NCBI RefSeq assembly: GCF_020991005.1
Contig: NZ_JAJLLW010000001.1
Coordinates: 124,001-188,000 of the forward strand
Reading direction: 5' to 3'
Length of the DNA stretch: 64,000 nucleotides
DNA from: Halomonas sp. CUBES01
Lineage (GTDB): Bacteria; Pseudomonadota; Gammaproteobacteria; Pseudomonadales; Halomonadaceae
The position numbers and the translations under genes are program-made. Positions 41,957-50,713 of the stretch are shown piece after piece. The notes beneath the pieces are model-generated. The model did not search any database and was not told the DNA's origin. It was given only the letters and a program-made list of their open reading frames with translations. Within the stretch, counting starts at the first letter, position 1; every line of letters starts with the position of its first letter.

Positions 41957-44031
41957 CCACGCTGTCGGCACCGGTCACGGCCCTCAAGGGCGTCGGCGAA
42001 GCGCTGGCCCTGAAGCTTGCCCGTCTGGGGATCGAGCAGGTAAGCGATCTGCTGTTCCACTTGCCGCTGCGCTATCAGGATCGCACCCGGCTGACGCCGA
42101 TTGGCGAACTGCGCGCGGGCAGCGAGGCGGTGATCGAAGGCGAAGTCACCGCCTGCGACGTGGTCAAAGGACGGCGGCGCAGCCTGCTGGTGCGGCTGCG
42201 CGATAAAAGCGGCATTCTGAGCCTGCGGTTTTTCCACTTCTCGCCGGCCCAACAGCAGCAGCTGCGCCCCGGTGCCGTGGTGCGTGCCTTCGGCGAAGCC
42301 CGCGCCGGGGCCACGGGGCTGGAAATCTATCATCCCGAATACCGCTTGAGCGGCGGCAGCGATACCTCGGTAGATGAGTACTTTACGCCGATCTATCCCA
42401 CCACCGAGGGGCTTCACCAAACCCGCCTGCGCGCCCTGACCCAGCAGGCGCTGAGGCTGCTTGAAAGCGACCCCGACGCGCTGCCGGAGGTGATTCCCGA
42501 GGCGCTGCGCCAGCGCTTTCAGCTACTGGGGCTGCACGCCAGCCTGCAGCTGCTCCACCAGCCGCCGCCCGAGGCGGATATGGAGCAATTGAGCCACGGC
42601 CATCACCCGGCAACGCGGCGGTTGGCGGTGGAAGAGCTGCTGGCCCATCAGCTTAGCCTGCGTGAAGTGCGGCTGCGCATCCAGGCCGACGGCGCGCCCG
42701 AACTACCGTCCGGGCGTAACCTGCAAGCGCGCTTTCTGGCGCAGCTGCCCTTTGCGCTGACCGGCGCCCAGGGCCGGGTGCTTGACGAAATTGCCCTCGA
42801 TCTTGCCCGCCCCGCCCCCATGCTGCGTCTCGTTCAGGGGGACGTCGGCTCGGGGAAAACCGTGGTGGCGGCCATGGCGGCGCTCTCGGCGCTGGCGGGG
42901 AACTGCCAGGCGGCCATCATGGCGCCCACGGAAATCCTTGCCGAGCAGCACTACCGCTCGTTTAAAGCCTGGTTCGAGCCATTGGGCATCGAAGTGGCCT
43001 GGCTGTCCGGCAAGCTCAAGGGCAAGGCACGGCTGGATGCCAAGGCGGCGATTGCCGACGGTCGCGCGCGCATGGTGGTCGGCACCCACGCGCTGTTCCA
43101 GGACGACGTTCACTTCCAGTGCCTGGGGCTGGCGATTATCGACGAGCAGCACCGTTTCGGCGTGCACCAGCGCCTGGCGCTGCGTGAAAAAGGCGAAGCG
43201 GGCGGGCTGACACCCCATCAGCTGATCATGACCGCCACGCCCATTCCCCGCACGCTGGCCATGAGTGCCTACGCGGACCTGGATGTCTCGGTGATCGATG
43301 AACTGCCCCCGGGGCGCACCCCGGTGAAAACCGTGGTGGTGTCCGACGAGCGTCGCCCCGAAGTGGTCGAGCGTATCCGGCGCGCCTGCAGCGAAGGCCG
43401 CCAGGCCTACTGGGTATGCACGCTGATCGAAGAATCCGAAGCCCTGCAGTGCCAGGCGGCGGAAGTGACTCGCGACGAGCTGACCGACGCGCTACCGGAG
43501 CTGGCCATTGGCCTGGTGCACGGGCGTATGAAGTCCGGCGAAAAAGCCGAGGTGATGGCGGCGTTTAAAGAAGGCGAGCTGGACCTACTGGTCGCGACCA
43601 CGGTGATCGAGGTGGGCGTGGACGTCCCCAACGCCAGCCTGATGATTATCGAAAACCCCGAACGCCTGGGGCTTTCCCAGTTGCACCAGCTGCGTGGCCG
43701 CGTGGGGCGCGGCAGTACCGAGAGCTTCTGCGTACTGCTCTACCACCCGCCGCTTTCCAACACCTCCCGGCAGCGTTTGGCGGTGATGCGCGAAACCACC
43801 GACGGTTTCCGCATCGCCGAGAAAGACCTGGAGATTCGCGGCCCCGGCGAAGTCCTCGGCACCCGCCAGACCGGCCTTGCGCAGATGAAAATCGCCGACC
43901 TGGAGCGCGATGCTGATTTGCTGGACCAGGTCACCGCCCTGGCTCAGGCGCTCCAGGGCAACAAGGACATCACCACCGTGCTGGTGCGCCGCTGGCTGGG
44001 CGAAGCCGCCGGACGTTATGGGCAGGTTTAA
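41953..44031 (+). CDS. recG: ATP-dependent DNA helicase RecG
   Basis: The 692-residue helicase remodels stalled forks and branched DNA. An N-terminal wedge/OB domain is followed by Walker A GDVGSGKTVVA near residue 297, the DEQH box IIDEQHRFG near 396, TATPIPRT near 424 and the QLRGRVGRG motif VI near 580. The ATG at 41953 overlaps the oxyR stop, so the two are translationally linked, as in Pseudomonas and relatives. Its stop codon overlaps that of the converging FUSC gene. Confidence 0.96.
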   Translation: MTTLSAPVTALKGVGEALALKLARLGIEQVSDLLFHLPLRYQDRTRLTPIGELRAGSEAVIEGEVTACDVVKGRRRSLLVRLRDKSGILSLRFFHFSPAQQQQLRPGAVVRAFGEARAGATGLEIYHPEYRLSGGSDTSVDEYFTPIYPTTEGLHQTRLRALTQQALRLLESDPDALPEVIPEALRQRFQLLGLHASLQLLHQPPPEADMEQLSHGHHPATRRLAVEELLAHQLSLREVRLRIQADGAPELPSGRNLQARFLAQLPFALTGAQGRVLDEIALDLARPAPMLRLVQGDVGSGKTVVAAMAALSALAGNCQAAIMAPTEILAEQHYRSFKAWFEPLGIEVAWLSGKLKGKARLDAKAAIADGRARMVVGTHALFQDDVHFQCLGLAIIDEQHRFGVHQRLALREKGEAGGLTPHQLIMTATPIPRTLAMSAYADLDVSVIDELPPGRTPVKTVVVSDERRPEVVERIRRACSEGRQAYWVCTLIEESEALQCQAAEVTRDELTDALPELAIGLVHGRMKSGEKAEVMAAFKEGELDLLVATTVIEVGVDVPNASLMIIENPERLGLSQLHQLRGRVGRGSTESFCVLLYHPPLSNTSRQRLAVMRETTDGFRIAEKDLEIRGPGEVLGTRQTGLAQMKIADLERDADLLDQVTALAQALQGNKDITTVLVRRWLGEAAGRYGQV

Positions 44032-46226
44032 CTCAAGCTAGGGTCGTCGGCTCCGTTAGTGCTGATAAGACGGCTCGCCGCGTCGCTCAGCGGTGCCAAC
44101 TGGTTCGCAATCAGGCGTAGTTGGCTCTGGATCGGCCGGTAAAGCGTGACGGCGTTTTCCTCTTTGGGCGGGCCTTGCTCATCGAGCTGCGCGATCAGCG
44201 CCTCGGCCTGGGCCGACAGCGGGGTGATGGGCTGGCGGTTTTGTAGCTGCTCGGCGAGTTGGTCGAGCAGTTCGCACATGCGCTTGGCGGCGGGCACGGA
44301 CGCACTGTCGTCTTCATCGTCCGCCAGCCGGTGGCGGTGCGCGCCCAACGCCGACAGGTGGCTCAGCAGGGTGTTGGAGAGCACCAGAAAACGTAGCCCA
44401 TCATCGGCATCCTGCTTACGGTAATGGCCCGGTTCGTGAAGCATGTTGGTCAGCAGCGTGGACAGCGCCGCATCGGCATTGTGCGCGTTACGGCGAGCCA
44501 GGCGATACGCCAGGTCGTCCTGCTTGCCTTCCTCGTACTGGTGAATGATCTCTTCCAGATAGCGGCGATGGGTGGTCAGTACGTTGGCGGCTTCGCGATT
44601 GAGCCGTCGTCCCTGCCAGTCGGGCAGGATGAAGAACACCGCCAGGCCGGCAATCAGGGCGCCGATCAGCGTATCGAACAGGCGGGGCCAGATAAGGTCG
44701 AACCCGTCGCCCACCTGGTTGAAGCTGCAAAGTACCAGCAAGGTAATCGAGGCGGTGGCCAGCACATAGCGCTTTTCACGGTTGGCGAAAAACGACACCC
44801 CGGCGGCCACGGCGATCATGCTCTGTACCAGCGGGTGAGGAAAGAGGCTGATCGACGCCCAGCCGACCACCAGGCCAAGTATCGTGCCCATGATGCGCTG
44901 GGAGAGAAACCGCCGGGTGGTGGCAAAGTTGGGCCGACACACGAACAGCGTGGTCAGCAGTATCCAGAAGCCCTGTTCGGGATTGAGCCAATGCAGCAAG
45001 CCGTACCCGATGACCAGCGCGGTACTCAGCCGCACGGCGTGACGAAAGGTGGGCGATCCCAGGTGTAAATTGAGCCGCACGCGCTTCCACGCTTCCAGCA
45101 GACTGGAGGGCGAACGGTCAAATAGGGCACTGTCGCGGCGCTCACTCCTGGCGTCCGGGTTGTGCGCGCTGGCAATCTGGGCTTCCAGGGTGGTCAGGTT
45201 GTCGGCCAGGGCGTTGAGCGGGTGCATCAGCGGTTGCCATTCAGGTCTTCCCTGGTCGCGCAGGTTAGCGATCGAGGCGCGTAGGTCGGCCAGCGCCTGT
45301 TCGCTCTGTTCGTGGCCAAAGGGGCGGTTGAGCAGCAGCGACTTGGCGAGTTGGCGGCAGGCACGGCCCTGCTGATCCAGCAGCCGCTGGCAGCGGAACA
45401 GCACGTCATGGTGGAAAAACGCCTCGGTCAGGCTGCTATACGGATAGTGGGTCGAGCTTGCCCGCTCGTGGATATCCTGGGCGATAAAATAGATGCGCAG
45501 GTAGCGGTTGAGCTTGCGGTTCCCCCGCTGGCCTTCCAGGCGGCGAAAGATCATCTCCTTGGCCTGGTTCAGCGCGCTCACTACCTTGCCGTTCTGGCGT
45601 GCCAGGGCCACCCGCCGGGCTTCGACATCCACGCCGCGAACCGGCTCGAACAGCGCCGACTTGAGGATCAGGAACTCGCCCAGCGCCTTGTAGACCCGTG
45701 CCATGCTCTGCTTGACCGGTTGGCGCGAAAACAGCGCGCACCAGATCACCGAAATGACGCCGTACCAGGCGGCCCCTGCCAGCAATAGAAGCTGGCGGTA
45801 GGCGACGTCGTCGTCCACCCCGCCGTGCTGTTCGATATTGATCATCGAGTAGATCGACAGGATCAGCGTCCCCGAGGCGATGGTGGCGTAGCGCTGGCCG
45901 ATGGCGCCGAGCATGATCAGGGTAAAGGTCGACACCGCAAGCCCCAGGGCAAACAGCCAGGGCCAGGGGAACAGCCATTGGACGATGAACGACGCCGAGG
46001 CAAAGCAGGCAAGGGTTACCAGCAGGGCCTGAAAGCGACCCTCCCAGCTGTCGTCGGTTTCCGACAGGGCGCTGGCGATAATGCCCAGAAACAGCGGGAT
46101 GACCAGCGCCACGTCGCCGGACACCGCGCTGATCAGCAGGGCGCCGCTGAACGCGATGAAGACGCGCAGGCTGTAGGCGAACTTATCCAGCGTCCAAAGA
46201 CGGCGCAGCGGCAGGGCAAGGGGCAT
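44028..46226 (-). CDS. FUSC-family inner membrane protein (YccS/YhfK-like)
   Basis: The 732-residue protein has two sets of membrane helices (about residues 15-160 and 395-530) separated by a 230-residue cytoplasmic region, with a second cytoplasmic domain at the end. This is the YccS/YhfK arrangement. Related proteins include aromatic acid exporters (AaeB-like), so a role in efflux of aromatic or phenolic acids is possible. Its stop codon overlaps that of recG on the other strand. Transport substrate and direction are not known for this subgroup. Confidence 0.83.
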   Translation of the reverse strand: MPLALPLRRLWTLDKFAYSLRVFIAFSGALLISAVSGDVALVIPLFLGIIASALSETDDSWEGRFQALLVTLACFASASFIVQWLFPWPWLFALGLAVSTFTLIMLGAIGQRYATIASGTLILSIYSMINIEQHGGVDDDVAYRQLLLLAGAAWYGVISVIWCALFSRQPVKQSMARVYKALGEFLILKSALFEPVRGVDVEARRVALARQNGKVVSALNQAKEMIFRRLEGQRGNRKLNRYLRIYFIAQDIHERASSTHYPYSSLTEAFFHHDVLFRCQRLLDQQGRACRQLAKSLLLNRPFGHEQSEQALADLRASIANLRDQGRPEWQPLMHPLNALADNLTTLEAQIASAHNPDARSERRDSALFDRSPSSLLEAWKRVRLNLHLGSPTFRHAVRLSTALVIGYGLLHWLNPEQGFWILLTTLFVCRPNFATTRRFLSQRIMGTILGLVVGWASISLFPHPLVQSMIAVAAGVSFFANREKRYVLATASITLLVLCSFNQVGDGFDLIWPRLFDTLIGALIAGLAVFFILPDWQGRRLNREAANVLTTHRRYLEEIIHQYEEGKQDDLAYRLARRNAHNADAALSTLLTNMLHEPGHYRKQDADDGLRFLVLSNTLLSHLSALGAHRHRLADDEDDSASVPAAKRMCELLDQLAEQLQNRQPITPLSAQAEALIAQLDEQGPPKEENAVTLYRPIQSQLRLIANQLAPLSDAASRLISTNGADDPSLS

Positions 46227-46421
46227 AGGGGCTCTTCGTCATCGCTATTATTAGACTTTAGTCGTGCCCTTAGTATAAAGGGTTAGGGTAGCGATTGTCT
46301 TGCACGGCGGGCGGTTGGCGAGCAACAGGGCCAGGTCATCAAGGGAGAAGGCAGGGTGTCAACGGCGTGGTATGTGAAGACAAGACCCCTCGGGCGTGAA
46401 GATTGCCGTCGGGGCCGTCAG

Positions 46422-46778
46422 CTACAAATACTTGAGCAGTTTCTGCAGCTTGTTCATATCGGCGGAGTCGCCTACCAGGCGAACCTCGCCGTTGATCATG
46501 CCGTCGAGGAACGCCTGTTGCGTGGGCTTCTTGAGAATGCCCAACGCGGCTGACTCATCGCGAAAACGCAGCTCAAGATCCAGGTCGACCGGCAGCCCTT
46601 TATCCGAGGTGACGCGGTGGGGCGTCATGCGGTAATGGCGGGCTATCCGCAGATCCTCTGTGGCGATGCCCCAGTTCAGGCCGCGCATCTGTTCGAGCTG
46701 TTCACGAAAGCGCGGCTTGCGGCGCAGGGCCCGCTTGAGCAAAAGGCCCAGTAGCCACAGCGTCAGCTTAAGTTTCAT
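46422..46778 (-). CDS. Small SCP2 sterol-binding-like domain protein
   Basis: This 118-residue protein has a basic, amphipathic N-terminus (MKLKLTLWLLGLLLKRALRR) and a compact SCP2-like domain ending in FLDGMINGEVRLVGDSADMN. The fold binds lipophilic ligands; the first helix could associate with the membrane. Its ATG shares a base with the HU stop codon (TAATG), which gives tight translational coupling to a nucleoid protein. I do not know a defined function. Confidence 0.7.
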   Translation of the reverse strand: MKLKLTLWLLGLLLKRALRRKPRFREQLEQMRGLNWGIATEDLRIARHYRMTPHRVTSDKGLPVDLDLELRFRDESAALGILKKPTQQAFLDGMINGEVRLVGDSADMNKLQKLLKYL

Positions 46779-47050
46779 TACGAGACAGCGTCCTTGAGCG
46801 CTTTACCCGGCTTGAAGGCCACGTTCTTGCTGGCCGGAATCTGCAGCGGGGCGCCGGTTTGCGGGTTTTTGCCGGTACGGGCAGCCCGCTCACGAACGGT
46901 AAAGGTGCCAAAGCCAATCAGCGCAACGTCTTCGCCCTTGGCAACGCTGTTGGTGATTTCATCGAGAATCACGTTAAGGACCTGGCCCGCTTTGTCTTTG
47001 GACAGGTCGGCATTTTCAGCAATGGCGGCTGCAAGTTCAGGTTTACGCAT
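46778..47050 (-). CDS. hupB: HU-family DNA-binding protein
   Basis: The 90-residue protein is a typical HU: MRKPELAAAIAENADLSKDK, then GFGTFTVRERAARTGKNPQT with the DNA-bending arm, and a lysine-rich end (KPGKALKDAVS). It compacts and bends DNA as a dimer. The start at 47050 is chosen because AAGGGAG precedes it; an in-frame start 75 bases upstream adds residues not found in HU. It is followed without a gap by the SCP2-like gene. Confidence 0.94.
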   Translation of the reverse strand: MRKPELAAAIAENADLSKDKAGQVLNVILDEITNSVAKGEDVALIGFGTFTVRERAARTGKNPQTGAPLQIPASKNVAFKPGKALKDAVS

Positions 47051-47156
47051 AAGGAAACTCCCTTTGATAATGATGGTGCAGATACACTGTCGTGTTGTTG
47101 GTGAGGCCACCGCCGGATTGGCCATGGGTTCAACCAGGCCGTCAGTGCCGCAGCAT

Positions 47157-48326
47157 TTAGCCTAGCAGCGCGGGGGCTGCTCTGGAAAGCTCCACTTTCC
47201 TTCTCACGTTGCTGCCTGTCAATGCAAAACCAATCAAACGTCCGTCTTTATCTTCAGCGATTGCCGTCATGTCACGGCCTTCGCCTTCGATCCGCCAGCG
47301 TCCCGGCGGCTGGAGGGGCGGGTAGGCCACCACCGGCAGCAGCGGCGTCTTGACGATCACCGGCCAGGCGCCGAAGCGCACCGGCGTGGGCGTGCCTGCC
47401 AGGGTGGCGGCGAGGGCGTGAGCACTGGCCTGGAGGGGCTGGACATACATGGCGTTGACGCCGTCGACGCAGGCGGCGTCGCCCAGCGCGTGGATGGCCG
47501 GGTGCGAGGTTTGCAGCTGCCGATCGACATGGATACCGTTTGCGGACACGCTGAGTCCGGCGGCTTCCGCAAGGGCGGTGCGCGGCACCAGGCCGGTCGC
47601 CATCAACAGCACGTCCACCGTGAGTAGCTCGTCGTTATCCAGCGTCAGCGTGACGTTACCGTCATCGTCGAGCGCCATGGTCTTGAGCGTTCTGCCCAGC
47701 GCCAGATGGATGCCCGCCTCGGCAAACGCCTCGCCCAGCGCATGTCCCAGGGGGCCAGGCAGCAGGCGGGGAAGCGGCGCCGCGTCGGGCGCGATAACGC
47801 TGACGTCATGGCCGCCGGCGTGCAGGTCATTGGCAAACTCGCAGCCCACCAGGCCCGCGCCGATGACCGCCACGCGGCTAGGCGTTGCCCCCAGCGCACG
47901 GTGAAAGCGCCGATAGTCGTCAAGGTTGTTGACGGTAAAGCAGCGCGGTTTGAGCGGGTCGGGAATGGCCATGGGCACGCGGGGTTCGGCGCCGGTGGCC
48001 AGCACCAGGCGGTCGTAGCCAAGTGCCTGGCCGTCTGCCAACTGGAGCGATTGATGCGTAGCGTCCAGCCGGCTCACGGTCGTCTGGGTGATCACGCGGG
48101 CGTCCAGCGAGGCGGCGAGCTCGTCGGCGCTGCGTTGGGCGAGACGCTCCGGCGGCAGGCGCTTGGCAAAGCCGGTTGATAACAGGGGCTTGCTGTAGTC
48201 GTCGCCGCTGTCGGCGCTGATCAGACAGAGGGAGCGTGTATCGCCCTGGCGACGCAGCGCGCGGGCAAGGCCAACGCCCGCCATCCCGGTGCCGACAATC
48301 GTGAGTTCAGCGTGTGATGAGGGCAT
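47157..48326 (-). CDS. Rubredoxin-NAD(+) reductase-like FAD/NAD oxidoreductase
   Basis: The 389-residue flavoprotein has an FAD-binding GTGMAGVGLARALRR near the start, the KPLLSTGFAKRL loop, LVLATGAEPRVP, the NAD-binding GAGLVGCEFANDL near 163 and a late HALGDAACVDG. It matches the rubredoxin reductases found near ubiC-ubiA-phoB in pseudomonads. No rubredoxin gene is in the window, so the partner must be elsewhere. The start at 48326 is the first ATG with a sensible N-terminus. It diverges from ubiC. Confidence 0.84.
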   Translation of the reverse strand: MPSSHAELTIVGTGMAGVGLARALRRQGDTRSLCLISADSGDDYSKPLLSTGFAKRLPPERLAQRSADELAASLDARVITQTTVSRLDATHQSLQLADGQALGYDRLVLATGAEPRVPMAIPDPLKPRCFTVNNLDDYRRFHRALGATPSRVAVIGAGLVGCEFANDLHAGGHDVSVIAPDAAPLPRLLPGPLGHALGEAFAEAGIHLALGRTLKTMALDDDGNVTLTLDNDELLTVDVLLMATGLVPRTALAEAAGLSVSANGIHVDRQLQTSHPAIHALGDAACVDGVNAMYVQPLQASAHALAATLAGTPTPVRFGAWPVIVKTPLLPVVAYPPLQPPGRWRIEGEGRDMTAIAEDKDGRLIGFALTGSNVRRKVELSRAAPALLG

Positions 48327-48411
48327 GCAGTGGTCCAAGGGTCAGTGGGACAAAAGCCTTTACGTGGCCCCATGTTACACTAACGCACCGTTAAATTGCC
48401 TGGAGGCGCTG

Positions 48412-48999
48412 GTGTTGCGTCGCTCTGTTTGTTCAGCTCCCGATTTGCCGCGTTGGCGCCCGATTAGCGCGCTGCGCCCGGCCATGAGCGCCGCGTGGTG
48501 GCAGTGGGTGGCGTCCACGGATTCATTGACGGCACGCCTGGTGGCCGCCGGCGGCGAACGGTCGTTTCGCGTGCGGCTGTTGCGCCAGGGCGTGGGTCTC
48601 CCCCAGCCCCATGAGGCCCAGGCGTTGGGCATGGCGGCCAGGCGCTATGCCTGGCAGCGCGAGGTTGCCCTGTGCGTGGACGAGGCCCCCTGGGTCGTGG
48701 CGCGCTCGGTGGCACCTCTTGAAACCCTGCGCGGCCAGGGTTTGGAGCGTCTGGGCGAGCGGTCGCTGGGCAGCTGGCTGTTTCGCCAGCCGGATCTGGT
48801 GCGTGGGCCGCTTTACGCCACGCGACAGGCGCCTGAATTTACCTACCCAGGCGATGAAGACGTCACTAGCCAGTGGGGGCGGCGCTCGGTTTTCCAGCAC
48901 GGCTGTAAGCACGGCTGTAAGCACGGTGGGCTATCGCTACTGGTGCAGGAATATTTTTTATCGACCATGGCGGATGATCTTGCGCTGCCTTCGCGCTAG
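48412..48999 (+). CDS. ubiC: Chorismate lyase
   Basis: The protein of about 195 residues converts chorismate to 4-hydroxybenzoate and pyruvate, the first step of ubiquinone synthesis. Family features include LTARLVAAGGERSFRVRLLRQG, the central REVALCVDEAPWVVARSV and the C-terminal RRSVF and LLVQEYFL segments. No ATG is available; a GTG at 48412 or TTG at 48415 follows GGAGG at 48402-48406. Between RRSVF and LLVQEYF, where UbiC has a short loop, this protein carries a tandem repeat (HGCKHGCKHGG) with two cysteines. ubiA follows after 35 bases. Confidence 0.87.
   Translation: MLRRSVCSAPDLPRWRPISALRPAMSAAWWQWVASTDSLTARLVAAGGERSFRVRLLRQGVGLPQPHEAQALGMAARRYAWQREVALCVDEAPWVVARSVAPLETLRGQGLERLGERSLGSWLFRQPDLVRGPLYATRQAPEFTYPGDEDVTSQWGRRSVFQHGCKHGCKHGGLSLLVQEYFLSTMADDLALPSR
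48899..48928 (+). repeat. Short tandem repeat inside ubiC
   Basis: The 12-base unit CACGGCTGTAAG occurs twice in a row and is followed by a partial third copy (CACGG), keeping the reading frame. It inserts His-Gly-Cys-Lys units into the loop before the last strand of chorismate lyase. Replication slippage could change the copy number without a frameshift. Confidence 0.7.
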
Positions 49000-49034
49000 G
49001 CTAACGCTGCGTCTCTTGGATGGATGAGGTAAGC

Positions 49035-49943
49035 ATGGATCGTTCTCTACTGCGGCCGATAGGAATGGGTCGCCTGATGGATTTTATTCGGCTGATGCGG
49101 CTGGATCGGCCGATCGGTACCTGGTTGCTGATGTGGCCCACGCTCTGGGCCTTGTGGGTGGCCGCTGAGGGCGTCCCGGGGCGCAGCGTGCTGCTGGTCT
49201 TCATCGCTGGCGTCTACGTGATGCGCGCGGCCGGGTGCGTGGTCAACGATTACGCCGACCGCCACCTCGATGGTCACGTCAAACGCACCAAGCATCGTCC
49301 CCTGGCCACCGGGCGGATCAGTGAGACCGAGGCGCAGCTGCTGTTTATCGGGCTGGTGGTCGCGGCGTTCATGCTGGTGCTGTTGACCAACTGGTTTACC
49401 GTACTGTTGTCGCTAGGCGGCGTGGTGCTGGCCTTCATCTACCCGTTCATGAAGCGCTATACCCACTTTCCTCAGGTGGTGCTGGGGGCGGCGTTCTCCT
49501 GGGCGATTCCCATGGCGTTCGGCGCAGTGCTCGGGTATGTGCCGGTGGAAGCATGGCTGTTGTTCCTGGCCAACGTGCTGTGGACTGTCGCCTACGATAC
49601 CCAGTACGCCATGGTCGATCGCGACGACGATATCAAGATTGGCATCAAATCCACCGCCGTGCTGCTGGGCCACGCCGACCGCTGGGTGATCGGGCTGCTG
49701 CAGCTCATGACCCTGGCGCTGCTGGCCTGGGCGGGGGCGCGCGTGGGGCTGGGCGGCTTTTTCTGGCTGGGGCTGGCGGGAATGGCGGCAACCTTCGTCC
49801 ACCAGCAGCGGCTGATCCGTCACCGTGAGCGCGACGCCTGTTTTCAAGCGTTTTTGAATAATCACTGGTCGGGTCTGCTGGTGTTTGCCGGGATTGTGCT
49901 GAGTTGGTGGCCAGCGGCTGGCGAATCCCTGGCAATGTCATAG
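49035..49943 (+). CDS. ubiA: 4-hydroxybenzoate octaprenyltransferase
   Basis: The 302-residue membrane enzyme attaches the polyprenyl tail to 4-hydroxybenzoate. It has about eight helices and both aspartate-rich motifs: [20 protein letters not shown] near 75-94 and [17 protein letters not shown] near 192. The start at 49035 follows GAGGT; an ATG five codons upstream lacks a site. It follows ubiC as in other gammaproteobacteria. Its stop codon overlaps the Pho box that precedes phoB. Confidence 0.95.
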   Translation: MDRSLLRPIGMGRLMDFIRLMRLDRPIGTWLLMWPTLWALWVAAEGVPGRSVLLVFIAGVYVMRAAGCVVNDYADRHLDGHVKRTKHRPLATGRISETEAQLLFIGLVVAAFMLVLLTNWFTVLLSLGGVVLAFIYPFMKRYTHFPQVVLGAAFSWAIPMAFGAVLGYVPVEAWLLFLANVLWTVAYDTQYAMVDRDDDIKIGIKSTAVLLGHADRWVIGLLQLMTLALLAWAGARVGLGGFFWLGLAGMAATFVHQQRLIRHRERDACFQAFLNNHWSGLLVFAGIVLSWWPAAGESLAMS

Positions 49944-49952
49944 AATTGTCAT
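49935..49952 (+). promoter_or_regulatory. Pho box upstream of phoB
   Basis: Two TGTCAT half-sites start 11 bases apart (49936 and 49947) with AT-rich spacing, the PhoB-binding pattern. Further TGTCAT and TGTCAC copies follow at 49963 and 49980. The box overlaps the ubiA stop and lies 70 bases before phoB, so phoBR is likely autoregulated under phosphate starvation. Confidence 0.75.
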
Positions 49953-50021
49953 CAAGTCATGGTGTCATCGTCATTGATCTGTCACTGGATTTCTTTCTAT
50001 CGAACACCGTGAGGCTCCGGA

Positions 50022-50711
50022 ATGACTGCCAAGACCGTCTTGATCGTCGATGATGAGGCATCCATTCGCGAGATGATCGCGGTGGCGCTGGAAATGGCTG
50101 ACTATCGCGTACTGGAAGCGGAAAACGCCCAGGATGCCCATGCCATGGTGGTTGACCACCAGCCCGACCTGCTGCTGCTCGATTGGATGATGCCAGGAAC
50201 CAGCGGCATCGAGCTGGCGCGTCGGCTCAAGCGGGAAGAAGCCACCGCTGAATTGCCGATTATCATGCTTACCGCCAAGGGTGAGGAGGATAACAAGATT
50301 CAGGGCCTGGAAGCCGGCGCCGACGATTACATTACCAAGCCGTTTTCCCCCCGCGAGCTGGTGGCGCGCCTCAAGGCCGTGCTGCGCCGTGCGACCCCTC
50401 GCGGCGTTGAGGATCCCATCGAAATTAACGGCCTGTTGCTCGATCCGGTGAGTCACCGGGTCAGCGCCTACGGCAAAGCGCTGGATATGGGGCCCACCGA
50501 ATACCGCCTGCTGCAGTTTTTCATGACCCACCAGGAAAGGGCCTACACGCGCAGCCAGCTGCTCGATCAGGTGTGGGGAGGCAATGTCTACGTGGAAGAG
50601 CGCACCGTTGACGTACATATTCGCCGGTTACGCAAGGCGCTGGGTGATGCGCATCAGAATCTGATTCAAACGGTACGCGGTACCGGTTACCGCTTCTCCG
50701 CGCGAGCCTAA
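50022..50711 (+). CDS. phoB: Phosphate regulon response regulator PhoB
   Basis: The 229-residue protein has a receiver domain with acidic pocket IVDDEAS, the phospho-accepting Asp in [10 protein letters not shown] and the conserved Lys in [12 protein letters not shown] winged-helix DNA-binding domain follows ([32 protein letters not shown]). It is phosphorylated by PhoR when phosphate is scarce and binds Pho boxes such as those at 49935 and 57472. phoR follows after two bases. Confidence 0.96.
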   Translation: MTAKTVLIVDDEASIREMIAVALEMADYRVLEAENAQDAHAMVVDHQPDLLLLDWMMPGTSGIELARRLKREEATAELPIIMLTAKGEEDNKIQGLEAGADDYITKPFSPRELVARLKAVLRRATPRGVEDPIEINGLLLDPVSHRVSAYGKALDMGPTEYRLLQFFMTHQERAYTRSQLLDQVWGGNVYVEERTVDVHIRRLRKALGDAHQNLIQTVRGTGYRFSARA

Positions 50712-50713
50712 CC

